Assembly (NCBI RefSeq): GCF_011617705.1
Contig: NZ_CP050154.1
Location: forward strand, 1,674,001 to 1,738,000
Source: Brevibacterium limosum
Lineage (GTDB): Bacteria; Actinomycetota; Actinomycetes; Actinomycetales; Brevibacteriaceae
DNA: 64,000 nucleotides
Direction: 5' to 3'
The stretch's first letter is position 1. Each line of letters opens with the position of its first letter. Shown here one piece after another: positions 18,062 through 27,532 of the stretch. Made by a program: the position numbers and the translations under genes. Under the pieces are notes generated by a model. The model saw nothing but the letters and a program-made list of their open reading frames with translations. It made no database searches and was not told where the DNA came from.

Positions 18062-18931
18062 GTGATGAATACGCAAGAGGCGTTGGATATCCCCCAGCAG
18101 CGGACCGCAAGCGAGCCCCAGGAGTATCCGGAGCCGGCACCCCTGGATTCGCATGGGCCCGCCCGCATCATCGCGATGGTCAATCAGAAGGGCGGAGTCG
18201 GGAAGACGACCTCGTCGATCAACCTCGGAGCGGCCCTGGCCGCCTACGGCCGCAAGATGCTGCTCGTCGACTTCGACCCGCAGGGCGCACTGTCCGTCGG
18301 ACTGGGACTCAACCCCTATGAGCTCGACATCAGCATCTACAACCTGCTGATGAACCCGCGACTCGACCCGCACGAGGTCATCGTCGAAACGGACTTCGAC
18401 AACATCGACATCCTGCCGGCGAACATCGACCTCTCCGCGGCCGAAGTCCAGCTCGTCGGCGAGGTCGCCCGCGAGCAGGTGCTCGCTCGTGCCCTGTCGA
18501 AGGTCGCCGACGAATACGATGTCATCCTCATCGACTGCCAGCCCTCGCTCGGACTGCTCACCGTCAACGCGCTGACGGCCGCCCACGGTGTCGTCATCCC
18601 GCTCGAGACCGAGTTCTTCGCACTGCGCGGCGTCGCCCTGCTGGTCGAGACGATCGAGAAGGTCCAGGACCGGCTCAACCCCTCACTCGAGGTCGACGGA
18701 ATCCTCGCCACGATGTTCGACTCGCGGACCCTGCACTCGAAGGAAGTCATGTCGCGGGTGACCGAGGCCTTCGGCGACAAGGTCTTCGAGACCGTCATCA
18801 ACCGCACCGTGAAGTTCCCCGACGCCTCTGTGGCGGCCGAACCGATCACAAGCTTCGCACCCAAACACGCCGGCTCCGAAGCCTACCGTCGACTGGCCCG
18901 GGAGCTCATCGCCCGCGGAGGCGCACCCTGA
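18062..18931 (+). CDS. ParA-family ATPase (chromosome segregation, second ParA)
   Basis: The 289-residue protein is a Walker-type ATPase with the deviant Walker A 'NQKGGVGKTTSSINLGAALA' near residue 41. It also has 'MLLVDFDPQGALSVGLG', the 'YDVILIDCQPSLGLLTVNAL' switch and 'EFFALRGVALLVETIEKVQ'. It lies beside scpA and scpB rather than parB, as Rv1708 does, so it probably acts with the condensin subunits. GTG 18062 or ATG 18065 follows GAAAGG at 18045-18050. TAGGGT at 18024-18029, overlapping the xerD stop, could be its own -10 box. The end overlaps the proposed scpA start by 4 nt. Confidence 0.9.
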   Translation: MMNTQEALDIPQQRTASEPQEYPEPAPLDSHGPARIIAMVNQKGGVGKTTSSINLGAALAAYGRKMLLVDFDPQGALSVGLGLNPYELDISIYNLLMNPRLDPHEVIVETDFDNIDILPANIDLSAAEVQLVGEVAREQVLARALSKVADEYDVILIDCQPSLGLLTVNALTAAHGVVIPLETEFFALRGVALLVETIEKVQDRLNPSLEVDGILATMFDSRTLHSKEVMSRVTEAFGDKVFETVINRTVKFPDASVAAEPITSFAPKHAGSEAYRRLARELIARGGAP

Positions 18932-19878
18932 GCGACTTCGTAGTCCACGAGGAGGAAGCGGCACCCGTTTCAGGAGAGGCCGTTTCTGGCGAAGCATCCG
19001 CGGAGGCCGAAGTCGTCTCCGGCGATGACACGACGACCGGCGATGGCACTGCATCCGGCGATGACGCCGCGCAGGGTTTCCAGGTGCGGTTGGAGAACTT
19101 CACCGGCCCCTTCGACCTGCTGCTGGGTCTGATCTCGAAACGCCGCCTCGACGTCACGGAGATCGCGCTGGCCGAGGTGACCGATGAGTTCATCGCCTAC
19201 ACCACCGAACTCAAGGATCAGGCGAACCTCGCCGAGATCTCCCAGTTCCTCCTCGTCGCCGCGACCCTGCTCGACCTCAAGACCGCGCGACTGCTGCCGC
19301 ACGAAGACGGTGAGGAGGTCCTCGACCTCGAACTGCTCGAGGCCCGCGACCTCCTCTTCGCCCGACTGCTGCAGTACAAGGCGTACAAATCCGTGTCCGG
19401 ATACCTCGCCGAGGCGATGGCCGCCGGGTCGATCCGCGCCCCACGCGATGTCGGACTCGAAGCCGAGTTCCAGGACGTGCTGCCGCCGTTGGAGCTCAAC
19501 ATCGGCCCAGGAGAGCTGGCCGGAATCTTCGCCACGGTGCTCCAGCGCGACCACACCCCGCCGAGCGTGGCCGTCGACCACATCCACTTGCCGCTGGTCA
19601 GCGTGTCCGAACAGCGCGGGCACATCCTCGCACTGCTGCGCGCCGGTGACGTCGACTTCCAGGATCTGCTCGAAACCGCCGAGAACACTCTGGTGGTCGT
19701 GGCGAGGTTCCTCGCCCTGCTCGAACTGTTCAAGGTCGGACTCTGCGACTTCGACCAGCCCGAACCCCTGGGCCGGCTGCTCATCCACCGCACCGAGATG
19801 AACGAGGACGGGGTCGACCTGCGCACCGAAGGCGCCTGGAGCGCCGACGAAGACGACGATGGGGGAGTGCGATCATGA
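18928..19878 (+). CDS. scpA: Segregation and condensation protein A (probable CTG start)
   Basis: ScpA is the kleisin that bridges SMC heads. The core 'FQVRLENFTGPFDLLLGLI' begins near residue 50, followed by 'RRLDVTEIALAEVTDEFIAY', 'LLVAATLLDLKTARLLP' and a C-terminal winged helix near 205-245. No ATG, GTG or TTG exists in frame before GTG 19084, which falls inside the conserved core. CTG 18928 overlaps the parA stop as CTGA and has GGAGG at 18917-18921, 6 nt away. This gives a 316-residue protein with an acidic Ala/Glu/Asp leader. I prefer it, with GTG 19084 (264 residues) as the alternative. It overlaps scpB by 4 nt. Confidence 0.88.
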   Translation: MSDFVVHEEEAAPVSGEAVSGEASAEAEVVSGDDTTTGDGTASGDDAAQGFQVRLENFTGPFDLLLGLISKRRLDVTEIALAEVTDEFIAYTTELKDQANLAEISQFLLVAATLLDLKTARLLPHEDGEEVLDLELLEARDLLFARLLQYKAYKSVSGYLAEAMAAGSIRAPRDVGLEAEFQDVLPPLELNIGPGELAGIFATVLQRDHTPPSVAVDHIHLPLVSVSEQRGHILALLRAGDVDFQDLLETAENTLVVVARFLALLELFKVGLCDFDQPEPLGRLLIHRTEMNEDGVDLRTEGAWSADEDDDGGVRS

Positions 19879-20528
19879 TCGACGACGAGGTCCTCGCCGG
19901 CATCGAAGCCGTCCTCATGATCACCGATTCGGCCGTCAGCGCCGACGACCTCGCAAGTTCTCTCGGCCTCGACGAGGACACGGTCCTCGAAGCCGTCCAG
20001 ACGCTCAAGGCCGACTACGACGGGGATGAGAACCGGCGACAGCGCGGGTTCGAGATCCGCCACGTCGCCGGAGGCTTCCGCATCTTCTCCCGCGGCGACT
20101 ACCACGAAGTCGTCAAGGACTTCCTCACCGCCGGGCAGAGCGCGAAGCTCTCCCAAGCCGCACTCGAGACTCTGGCGGTCATCGCCTACCGGCAGCCGAT
20201 CTCCCGTCCCCGCATCGCCGCCATCCGCGGAGTCAGCGTCGACGGCGTCATCCGCACCCTGCTGCTGCGCGGACTCATCGTCGAAGCCGGCAAGGAGGCG
20301 TCCACCTCGGCGCTGCTCTACGCCACCACCCCGCAGTTCCTCGACACGATGGGCATGAACGCGATCGATGACCTGCCCGATATCGCCCCCTACCTGCCCG
20401 AAGACGCCGACGTCGCCGAACTCGGCGCGGAAGACACCGAGGTGCTCGCCGAAATCGACGGCGCCCTCGAAGACGATCTCGACGACGATCCCGATTCGGC
20501 CGCCGAGATGTCACGAGTCGGTGATTGA
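19875..20528 (+). CDS. scpB: Segregation and condensation protein B
   Basis: The 217-residue ScpB forms the dimeric winged-helix partner of ScpA in the SMC complex. It shows 'LAGIEAVLMITDSAVSADDL' at the start, 'FEIRHVAGGFRIFSR' near residue 58 and 'LSQAALETLAVIAYRQPISR' near 92. These are followed by 'IAAIRGVSVDGVIRTLLLRG' and an acidic tail. The ATG overlaps the scpA stop, as usual for this pair. The length is normal and all core segments are intact. Confidence 0.94.
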   Translation: MIDDEVLAGIEAVLMITDSAVSADDLASSLGLDEDTVLEAVQTLKADYDGDENRRQRGFEIRHVAGGFRIFSRGDYHEVVKDFLTAGQSAKLSQAALETLAVIAYRQPISRPRIAAIRGVSVDGVIRTLLLRGLIVEAGKEASTSALLYATTPQFLDTMGMNAIDDLPDIAPYLPEDADVAELGAEDTEVLAEIDGALEDDLDDDPDSAAEMSRVGD

Positions 20529-20533
20529 TTTGA

Positions 20534-20539
20534 GAGAAT
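20534..20539 (+). promoter_or_regulatory. Putative -10 box of rluB, leaderless
   Basis: GAGAAT ends 6 nt before the rluB ATG at 20546 and begins 5 nt after the scpB stop. A transcript from it would carry almost no leader. No separate ribosome site is obvious. Confidence 0.35.
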
Positions 20540-20545
20540 GGATGT

Positions 20546-21406
20546 ATGAGTCCCTACCGTGATCACCGCGCCCCCGGCGGGCGCCAGAACCGACCCAGCC
20601 GAAAACAGCGCGCAGCGACGGCCGATCAGGCCTCCGACAAGGGCGGTTCGGGTGCCGGTCAGACATCGGACGCCCACGTCAGCGGGGGTGTGCGGTTGCA
20701 GAAGGTGCTCGCCGAGGCGGGCCTGGGATCACGTCGTGCCTGCGAACAGCTCATCGTCGACGGCCGAGTCGAGGTCGACGGCAGCATCGTGACCGAACTG
20801 GGCACCCGGATCGACCCCGAAACGCAGTCCGTGTACGTGGATACAGTGAGAATTTCGACACAGACCAAGAAGGTCTACCTCGTGCTCAACAAGCCCGCGG
20901 GGGTCGTGTCGACCATGAGCGATCCCGAAGGCCGGCCCTGCCTGGCCGACTACGTGCGCAACAACAACGAGCGCCTCTTCCACATCGGCCGCCTCGACAC
21001 CGAGACCGAAGGCATCATCCTGCTCACCAACGACGGGGAGCTGAGCAACCGCCTGGCCCACCCGCGCTACGAGATCCCGAAGACCTACCTCGCGAAGGTC
21101 AAGGGCCAGCTGGCGAAGGACGCCGGAGCCATCCTCAAGGCCGGAATCGACCTCGAAGACGGATTCGTCAAGGTCGATGACTTCAGACTCGTCGATTCGA
21201 CCCCGGGCAAGTCCGTCGTCGAACTCACCCTCCACTCCGGCCGCAACCGCATCGTGCGCCGCCTGCTCGCCGAGATCGGCCACCCGGTGGAGCGCCTCGT
21301 GCGGCTGAAGTTCGGACCCATCGTCCTCGACGAGCAGAAGCAGGGCAAGATCCGCCCGCTGCGCTCCGATGAGGTCGGCGCACTGTTCGAGGCCGTCGGT
21401 CTGTGA
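20546..21406 (+). CDS. rluB: 23S rRNA pseudouridine synthase RluB-like
   Basis: The 286-residue protein has a basic disordered leader of about 50 residues. An S4 RNA-binding domain follows ('VRLQKVLAEAGLGSRRACEQ', 'DGRVEVDGSIVTELG'), then the RsuA-type synthase domain. The catalytic Asp is in 'FHIGRLDTETEGIILLTNDG' near residue 148, and 'LTLHSGRNRIVRRLLAEIGH' follows near 230. The enzyme isomerises uridine in the peptidyl-transferase region of 23S rRNA. The gene follows scpB in the same order as Rv1711. Its stop overlaps the GTG of the prephenate dehydrogenase. Confidence 0.92.
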   Translation: MSPYRDHRAPGGRQNRPSRKQRAATADQASDKGGSGAGQTSDAHVSGGVRLQKVLAEAGLGSRRACEQLIVDGRVEVDGSIVTELGTRIDPETQSVYVDTVRISTQTKKVYLVLNKPAGVVSTMSDPEGRPCLADYVRNNNERLFHIGRLDTETEGIILLTNDGELSNRLAHPRYEIPKTYLAKVKGQLAKDAGAILKAGIDLEDGFVKVDDFRLVDSTPGKSVVELTLHSGRNRIVRRLLAEIGHPVERLVRLKFGPIVLDEQKQGKIRPLRSDEVGALFEAVGL

Positions 21407-22548
21407 GAGTCCACATCATCGGCACCGGCCTGCTCGGTGCCAGCCTGGGTTTGGCGCTGAGCGCACAGGGCCATCAGGTGACCCTCGAAGACACCTCGCC
21501 GACCGCGCAGCAGCTCGCCGCTGACCTCGGCGCCGGTCAGGTCGTCAACCCGACCGATGCCTTCGCCGAGGAGGCCGGCCCGACCGATGCCACCGATGTG
21601 TCGGCGCCCGCACACCCGGACATCGTCGTCGTCGCGACCCCGCCCGATGTGGCCGCCTGGGTCATCGCCGCGGCACTCGAGGACTACCCGAACGCCACGG
21701 TCACGGACGTCGCCAGCGTCAAGACCCGCCTGCTCGAAGCGGTGCGCGAACTGGTCACCGGCACTCGGCTCGATCGCTACATCGGCTGCCATCCGATGGC
21801 CGGACGCGAGAAGTCCGGAGCGATCGCCGCCCAGTCGGACCTCTTCACGGCCCGGCCCTGGGTGATCTGCTCGGATGAGGACACACCGGCCGACCGCCTC
21901 AGCGAGGTCATCGCTATGGCCGAGGACACGGGCGCCTCGGTGCTCCACCTCGACCCGCGCATCCACGATGCCGCGGTCGCGAAGGTCTCGCATGTGCCGC
22001 AGATCGTGTCCTCCCTGGTGGCCTCCCAGCTGCGCCATGCGCCCTTGGAGGAGATCTCGCTGGCCGGGCAGGGACTGCGCGATGTCACCCGCATCGCCGC
22101 CTCGGATCCGGGCCTGTGGACGCAGATCCTGACCGGCAACGCCGAGGAGGTCCGGTCCGTGCTCATCGATCTGCGCACCGAACTCGACGAGGTCATCGGC
22201 GCCCTCGAACTCGGGCCCGGGTCGACCGGGCTGCTCGCGAAGGCGATCGCCCTGGGCAACGAGGGCCACGACCGGATTCCCGGCAAGCACGGGCAGCCGC
22301 CGACCACCTATGCTGTTGTCACGATCCTGGTTCCGGATACCCCCGGTATGCTGGCCCGGCTGTTCAAGGACATCGGCGACCTCGGCGTCAACGTCGAAGA
22401 CTTCAGGATGGATCACGCCTCCGGTCGGAAACTGGGCATGGTCGACGTGTCCGTGGTCCCGGCCATCCAGCAGGAGCTGGAGATCGGATTGCTGTCGAAG
22501 GGATGGCAGATCCCCGAATCCGCCATCGAGAGAGAAGGAACTGCATGA
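21403..22548 (+). CDS. tyrA: Prephenate dehydrogenase with C-terminal ACT domain
   Basis: The 381-residue enzyme oxidises prephenate to 4-hydroxyphenylpyruvate in tyrosine synthesis. The Rossmann loop is 'VHIIGTGLLGASLGLALS'. The catalytic region includes 'GCHPMAGREKSGAI' near residue 127 and 'KVSHVPQIVSSLVASQL' near 193. Residues about 305-355 are an ACT domain ('VTILVPDTPGMLARLFKDIG', 'VNVEDFRMDH'), suggesting feedback control by tyrosine (inference). A GTG start overlaps the rluB stop, and the end overlaps the cmk start by 4 nt, placing an amino-acid gene inside a translation and segregation run. Confidence 0.92.
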   Translation: MRVHIIGTGLLGASLGLALSAQGHQVTLEDTSPTAQQLAADLGAGQVVNPTDAFAEEAGPTDATDVSAPAHPDIVVVATPPDVAAWVIAAALEDYPNATVTDVASVKTRLLEAVRELVTGTRLDRYIGCHPMAGREKSGAIAAQSDLFTARPWVICSDEDTPADRLSEVIAMAEDTGASVLHLDPRIHDAAVAKVSHVPQIVSSLVASQLRHAPLEEISLAGQGLRDVTRIAASDPGLWTQILTGNAEEVRSVLIDLRTELDEVIGALELGPGSTGLLAKAIALGNEGHDRIPGKHGQPPTTYAVVTILVPDTPGMLARLFKDIGDLGVNVEDFRMDHASGRKLGMVDVSVVPAIQQELEIGLLSKGWQIPESAIEREGTA

Positions 22549-23204
22549 GCGTCGTAGCCATTGACGGACCGTCCGGAGTGGGCAAGTCGAGCACCGCCAA
22601 GGAGGTGGCGCGTCGGCTGGGCTACCAGTACCTCGACACAGGGGCGATGTACCGGGCGATGGCGTGGCTGTGCCGGGGCCGCGGGGTCACCGACCCCGTC
22701 GACGTGCTCGAACAGGTGCGCGGTGCGGATCTGGAGATCTCGCTGAGCCCCGACGAATTCTTCGTCTCCGTCGACGACATCGACGTCACCGAGGACATCC
22801 GCGGTGAGGACGTCTCGTCGAATGTGCAGACGGTCTCCGGCGTCATCGACGCCCGCGAGGAGCTCATCGAGATGCAGCGGTCCTATATCGCCGCCGCCTC
22901 CGAGGGCATCGTCGTCGAAGGCCGGGACATCACGACCGTGGTGGCCCCCGACGCCGATGTGCGCATCCTCATGACCGCCCGCGATGAGGTCCGTGTGGCC
23001 CGCCGGGCCAAGGAAGTGCACGGCAATGCCGAGGCCGAGGCGATCGCCGCCACCCAAGCCCTCGTCACGGGCCGTGACGCCAAGGACTCCGCCACGACGA
23101 GCTTCCTCGAGGCCGCCGACGGAGTGTACACACTCGATACCAGCGACATCGACTTCGACCAGGTGGTCGAGACGGTGCTGCAACTGGTGAAGGACTCACA
23201 ATGA
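22545..23204 (+). CDS. cmk: Cytidylate kinase
   Basis: The 219-residue kinase phosphorylates CMP and dCMP. The N-terminal P-loop is '[18 protein letters not shown]', directly followed by '[19 protein letters not shown]'. The later motifs are '[20 protein letters not shown]' near residue 125 and the lid arginines in '[15 protein letters not shown]'. I place the start at ATG 22545 because it overlaps the tyrA stop and gives the standard N-terminus. The end overlaps the Der start by 4 nt. The cmk-der pairing is conserved in Actinobacteria. Confidence 0.95.
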   Translation: MSVVAIDGPSGVGKSSTAKEVARRLGYQYLDTGAMYRAMAWLCRGRGVTDPVDVLEQVRGADLEISLSPDEFFVSVDDIDVTEDIRGEDVSSNVQTVSGVIDAREELIEMQRSYIAAASEGIVVEGRDITTVVAPDADVRILMTARDEVRVARRAKEVHGNAEAEAIAATQALVTGRDAKDSATTSFLEAADGVYTLDTSDIDFDQVVETVLQLVKDSQ

Positions 23205-24712
23205 GCGAATCCGAATTTCACGAGACACCCGACGACGACCTCGTCGACCGTGTCGAGAGCATCAGCGATGAGGAGGCCGAGCAGCGGGCGACCGCGCTCG
23301 AGGCCGGACTCGAAAGCTATGAGCTCGAAGACGAGGACCGTGCGCTGCTGCGCGCCTACGGCTTCGACGAAGACGACGACGAAGAGCTCGGTGCCGCACC
23401 GGTGCTGGCCGTCGTCGGTCGCCCCAACGTCGGCAAGTCGACGCTGGTCAACCGCATCCTCGGCCGCCGCGAAGCCGTCGTCGAGGACGTTCCGGGAGTC
23501 ACCCGTGACCGGGTGAGCTATCGGGCGGAATGGAACCGACAAGAATTCACCCTCGTCGACACCGGCGGTTGGGATCAGGACTCGAAGGGCATGGCCTCGC
23601 GCATTGCGATCCAGTCCGAGATCGCCGTGGACATGGCCGACGCCGTCCTCCTCGTAGTCGACGCCACGACCGGTCCGACCTCGACCGATGAGATGGTCGT
23701 GAAGATGCTGCGTCGGAAGAAGAAGCCGGTCCTCCTCGCCGCGAACAAGGTCGACGACGAGCGCGGCGAGCTCATGGCCGCCGAACTCTGGGGCCTGGGC
23801 CTCGGCCAGCCCTGGACGGTGTCGGCTCTGCACGGTCGGGGAGTCGCCGACCTGCTCGACGAAGTGCTCACGATCCTGCCCGAGGTCTCGGCCGTCGACA
23901 CCCGCGTCGAAGAGGGCGGACCGCGTCGGGTGGCCCTCGTCGGTCGTCCGAACGTCGGCAAGTCCTCCCTGCTCAACCAGCTCATCGGCAGCGACCGTGT
24001 GCTCGTGGACAATGTCGCCGGCACCACCCGTGACCCCGTCGACGAGCTCATCGAGCTCGGTGGGAAGCAGTGGCGGTTCGTCGACACCGCCGGTATCCGC
24101 CGTCGTGCCCATCAGGCCAGCGGCGCCGATTTCTATGCCGCGCTGCGCACGCAGACCGCGCTCGAACGCGCCGAGGTGGCCCTCGTCCTCATGGAGGTCC
24201 AGGATCCGCTGAGCGAGCAGGACGTGCGCATCGTCATGACCGCCGTCGAGGCGGGTCGTGCCGTGGTGCTGGCGTTCAACAAGTGGGATCTGCTCGATGA
24301 CGAACGTCGCTTCTATCTGGAGCGGGAGATCGAACGGGACCTCGGCCATGTGGCTTGGGCGCCGCGCGTGAACATCTCGGCGAAGACCGGACGTCACGCC
24401 GAGAAGCTCGTACCGGCGATGGAAACCGCTCTCGAAGGCTGGGACACCCGCATTCCGACGGGTCGGCTCAACGCGTTCCTCGGCGAACTCGTCGCGGCCA
24501 ACCCGCACCCGGTGCGCGGCGGCAAGCAGCCGCGTATCCTCTTCGGCACTCAGGCGCAGTCGCGTCCGCCGAAGTTCGTGCTCTTCACCACCGGCTTCCT
24601 CGATCCCGGCTATCGCCGGTTCATCACCCGTCGTCTGCGTGAGACGTTCGGCTTCAAGGGCACGCCCATCGAAGTGTCGATGCGCATCCGCGAGAAGCGT
24701 CGGGGACGCTGA
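23201..24712 (+). CDS. der: Ribosome biogenesis GTPase Der (EngA)
   Basis: This 503-residue GTPase helps mature the 50S subunit. It has two tandem GTPase domains, each with a full G1: '[16 protein letters not shown]' near residue 71 and '[16 protein letters not shown]' near 247. The G3 motifs are 'DTGGW' and 'DTAGI', and the G4 motifs are 'NKVD' and 'NKWD'. A KH-like C-terminal domain ends in basic '[10 protein letters not shown]'. The N-terminal 60 residues are an acidic extension typical of actinobacterial Der. The ATG overlaps the cmk stop, and the next gene starts on the following base. Confidence 0.96.
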   Translation: MSESEFHETPDDDLVDRVESISDEEAEQRATALEAGLESYELEDEDRALLRAYGFDEDDDEELGAAPVLAVVGRPNVGKSTLVNRILGRREAVVEDVPGVTRDRVSYRAEWNRQEFTLVDTGGWDQDSKGMASRIAIQSEIAVDMADAVLLVVDATTGPTSTDEMVVKMLRRKKKPVLLAANKVDDERGELMAAELWGLGLGQPWTVSALHGRGVADLLDEVLTILPEVSAVDTRVEEGGPRRVALVGRPNVGKSSLLNQLIGSDRVLVDNVAGTTRDPVDELIELGGKQWRFVDTAGIRRRAHQASGADFYAALRTQTALERAEVALVLMEVQDPLSEQDVRIVMTAVEAGRAVVLAFNKWDLLDDERRFYLEREIERDLGHVAWAPRVNISAKTGRHAEKLVPAMETALEGWDTRIPTGRLNAFLGELVAANPHPVRGGKQPRILFGTQAQSRPPKFVLFTTGFLDPGYRRFITRRLRETFGFKGTPIEVSMRIREKRRGR

Positions 24713-26050
24713 ATGAACGAGGACGAGCAGACGGCGACATCGGGCGCCGCTGACGGTGCCGGCGGCACAGCCGGCGATGCCGCGTGCCCGACCGCGTCTG
24801 CGCCGTCCTCAGGATCGGTGACGGAGTCCGGACCGGACTCCGCGAGGGAGTCTTCCGGTCCTGCCACCTCCACGGGGGCGCGGAGCGGCGGGGCCGCCTC
24901 GGCGACAGAGGAATCCACCTCAGCATCCGGTGAGGAATCGGACGCGGTCGACGGAGCACGGCCCTGGCATGCGCGCCCACCGGCACGGGCGCTGATGATC
25001 GCAGTGACCCTGGCGGGGTTGGCCTACGCGCTGATGTTCTTCCGCGGGCTCCAGGACATCGTGGCTCCGGTGTTCCTCGCACTGAACTTCTACATCGTCG
25101 TCTACCCGGTGCAGCGGATGCTCACCCGGATCAAGGTGCCGCGGGCGATTGGAGCGTGCATCTCGGTCGTGCTCGTGCTGTGCATGATCTTCGCGTTCTT
25201 CGGACTCACCGCATGGTCGGTGGCCGAACTCGTCATCCTCATCCCCAGCTACAGCAACGAACTCGTCAACACGTACCAGAATGCCTTGGCGCTGCTGTCG
25301 GACATCGGAGTGACCTCCTCGGTGATCCAGCAGCAGCTCTCAGCTTTCGACGTCCGCTCCGTCCTCGACGCGATCTACCCGCTGCTGACGAACGTGTCCT
25401 CGGTCGCCGGGCTGCTGACCACGGTGATCATGGCGGTGTTCTTCGTGGCGATGGATTCGATGGGCATCGACAGGCGGATGGGGATGCTGCTCGACGTGAA
25501 GCCCTCGCTGTCGGCGTCGATCGGCGACTTCGCGGGCGGTGTCCGCCGCTACTGGGTGGTGGCCACGATCTTCGGCCTCATCGTCGCATTCCTCGACGTC
25601 ATCGCCTTGGCGATCATCGACGTTCCGCTCATCTGGGTGTGGGGCGTGCTCGCTTTCCTGACGAACTACATCCCGAACATCGGCTTCGTCATCGGCCTCG
25701 TCCCGCCGGCGCTGCTGGCGCTGGTCGACAGCGGGTGGCAGTCGGCCCTGTGGGTGGTCATCGCCTACAGCGTGCTCAACTTCGTCATCCAAGCGATCAT
25801 CCAGCCGAAGTTCACTGGCGAATCCGTCGGCGTCACCCCGCTGGTGTCGTTCCTGTCGCTGCTGTTCTGGGTGTGGATCCTCGGCTGGCTCGGCGCCCTC
25901 CTGGCACTGCCGGCGACCCTGCTGATCAAGGCACTCCTGGTCGACGCGGACCCGAAGGCCAGGTGGGTGAATATCCTTCTCGCGTCGGATCCGGACACCG
26001 GTCGGGCCGAACTGGTCAAGGGACTGAAGAAGCCCGCTGCCGCGGTCTGA
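24713..26050 (+). CDS. AI-2E family (PerM-type) membrane transporter
   Basis: The 445-residue protein has a disordered Ser/Ala/Glu-rich leader of about 80 residues. Seven to eight hydrophobic segments follow, starting 'ALMIAVTLAGLAYALMFFRG'. Family features include the 'FLTNYIPNIGFVIGLVPPAL' segment near residue 305 and the 'AIIQPKFTGESVGVTPLVSF' loop near 360. The TqsA/YdiK/PerM family exports diverse substrates or acts as a Na+/H+ antiporter, and the substrate here is unknown. It starts directly after der and may be the last gene of the long plus-strand run. Confidence 0.88.
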   Translation: MNEDEQTATSGAADGAGGTAGDAACPTASAPSSGSVTESGPDSARESSGPATSTGARSGGAASATEESTSASGEESDAVDGARPWHARPPARALMIAVTLAGLAYALMFFRGLQDIVAPVFLALNFYIVVYPVQRMLTRIKVPRAIGACISVVLVLCMIFAFFGLTAWSVAELVILIPSYSNELVNTYQNALALLSDIGVTSSVIQQQLSAFDVRSVLDAIYPLLTNVSSVAGLLTTVIMAVFFVAMDSMGIDRRMGMLLDVKPSLSASIGDFAGGVRRYWVVATIFGLIVAFLDVIALAIIDVPLIWVWGVLAFLTNYIPNIGFVIGLVPPALLALVDSGWQSALWVVIAYSVLNFVIQAIIQPKFTGESVGVTPLVSFLSLLFWVWILGWLGALLALPATLLIKALLVDADPKARWVNILLASDPDTGRAELVKGLKKPAAAV

Positions 26051-26118
26051 AGAAGAACCCGGTCTCGGTCGGACGAGCGGCTGTCCGTCAACCCCTCGCA
26101 CTGTGAACGCTGAGTGGT

Positions 26119-26124
26119 TAGCAT
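26119..26124 (+). promoter_or_regulatory. Putative -10 box of the YciO-type gene, leaderless
   Basis: TAGCAT ends 5 nt before the ATG at 26130, so transcription would start about at the start codon. No ribosome site is visible. No clear -35 was found. Confidence 0.4.
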
Positions 26125-26129
26125 GAAGT

Positions 26130-26756
26130 ATGGCGACACTACTGAATATCCATCCGGAGAACCCGCAGGATCGACTGATCGACAAGGCCGCTGAGTCCCT
26201 CAGGAGCGGTGGCCTCATCGCCTATCCGACGGATTCCTGCTATGCCCTCGGCTGCGCCTTGGACAACAAGGAAGGCATCGAGCGGATCACCCGCATCCGG
26301 CACCTCGGCTCGAAGCACCATTTCACGCTGATGTGCCACGACTTCGCCCAACTGGGCCAGTTCGTCATCGTCGGCAATTCCGATTTCCGTGCCATCAAGT
26401 CGATGACGCCGGGGCCGTACACGTTCATCATGAAGGCGACGAAGGAAGTTCCGCGCCGGATGATGCACCCGAAGAAGCATTCGGTCGGTGCGCGGATTCC
26501 GCAGAACGTCACGGCACTCGCCCTCGTCGAGGCGATGGGGGAGCCGATTCTGTCCTCGACGCTGCTGCTGCCCGGCGATGAGGATCCGCTGACCCACGCC
26601 GAAGATGTCATGGACCAGCTCGGCCATGACCTCGACATCGTCATCGAGTCCGGTGTCCCCGGAGTCGTGCCGACCTCGGTCATCGACTTCACCGGCAGAT
26701 TCCCCGAGGTGGCCCGTGTCGGAGCCGGGGATGTCTCCCGGTTCGTCGACGAGTGA
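26130..26756 (+). CDS. Sua5/YciO/YrdC/YwlC family protein (YciO type)
   Basis: The 208-residue protein consists of one YrdC-like dsRNA-binding fold: 'AAESLRSGGLIAYPTDSCYA' near residue 18, 'RITRIRHLGSKHHFTLMCHD' near 47 and 'MTPGPYTFIMKATKEVPRRM' near 90. It ends 'PTSVIDFTGRFPEVARVGAG'. The YciO branch lacks the C-terminal Sua5 domain and is related to the enzyme making threonylcarbamoyl-AMP for tRNA t6A. Whether YciO itself does this is uncertain. It is convergent with the Liv operon and separated from it by 71 nt with no strong terminator. Confidence 0.88.
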   Translation: MATLLNIHPENPQDRLIDKAAESLRSGGLIAYPTDSCYALGCALDNKEGIERITRIRHLGSKHHFTLMCHDFAQLGQFVIVGNSDFRAIKSMTPGPYTFIMKATKEVPRRMMHPKKHSVGARIPQNVTALALVEAMGEPILSSTLLLPGDEDPLTHAEDVMDQLGHDLDIVIESGVPGVVPTSVIDFTGRFPEVARVGAGDVSRFVDE

Positions 26757-26827
26757 GACGGCTGACGACGGCTCAGATTTCGTTGCGACCTTCCTGCCTC
26801 CCTGAGCTGAAGAGCCGTACGTGTTCC

Positions 26828-27532
26828 TCAGAGGCCGAGGTAGGCGGCCTGAACGTCCGGGTTGTCGAGCAGCCGTGAGGCATCATCGGCGAGGACGATC
26901 CGCCCCTCAGCGAGGACGTAGCCTCGGTGGGCAATCGCCAATGATGCCTTCGCGTTCTGCTCACTGAGCAGGACTCCGATCCCGTTGCGGTTGATCTGGG
27001 CGACCGATTCGAGGACCTGCTCGACGACGATGGGAGCCAAACCCATCGACGGCTCATCCAGGATCAGCAGGCTCGGATCCGACATCAGCGCTCGACCGAC
27101 CGCGACCATCTGCTGCTGTCCTCCGGACAGGGAGCCTGCCGGCTGCTTCGCCTTCTCCTTGAGGATCGGAAACAGGTCGAGGACCTCAGCATAGATCTCT
27201 TCGGTTCGAGAACCGTTCCGGTGAGGGTAGGACCCCAGACGCAGGTTCTTCTCCACCGACATCTTGCCGAACAGATGGCGACCTTCGGGGCAGTGCGCGA
27301 TACCGGCCTTGACGATCGCGTTGGGACGGGCTCGATGAAGCTGTCGTCCCTCGTAGGCGATCGACCCGGCACGTACACGCATCAGTCCGCTGATGGTTTT
27401 GAACAGAGTGGTCTTGCCGGATCCGTTCGCTCCGAGGATGACGGTGAGCTCGCCGGGTCGAGCAGTGATGCTCACGCCATGGAGCACATCGGCGGCATCG
27501 TATCCGGTGCTGACGTTGTCGAGCGTGAGCAT
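26828..27532 (-). CDS. livF: Branched-chain-type ABC transporter ATPase LivF
   Basis: The 234-residue ATPase energises a Liv/HAAT importer. Walker A is 'GANGSGKTTLFKTISG' near residue 34. The LivF-type 'AHCPEGRHLFGKMSVEKNL' follows near 83, then the signature 'LSGGQQQMVAVGRALMSDPS' near 133 and Walker B 'LLILDEPSMGLAP'. 'IGVLLSEQNAKASLAIAHRG' is the typical LivF end. It is last in the operon and overlaps the livG stop by 1 nt (TGATG). Confidence 0.94.
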   Translation of the reverse strand: MLTLDNVSTGYDAADVLHGVSITARPGELTVILGANGSGKTTLFKTISGLMRVRAGSIAYEGRQLHRARPNAIVKAGIAHCPEGRHLFGKMSVEKNLRLGSYPHRNGSRTEEIYAEVLDLFPILKEKAKQPAGSLSGGQQQMVAVGRALMSDPSLLILDEPSMGLAPIVVEQVLESVAQINRNGIGVLLSEQNAKASLAIAHRGYVLAEGRIVLADDASRLLDNPDVQAAYLGL

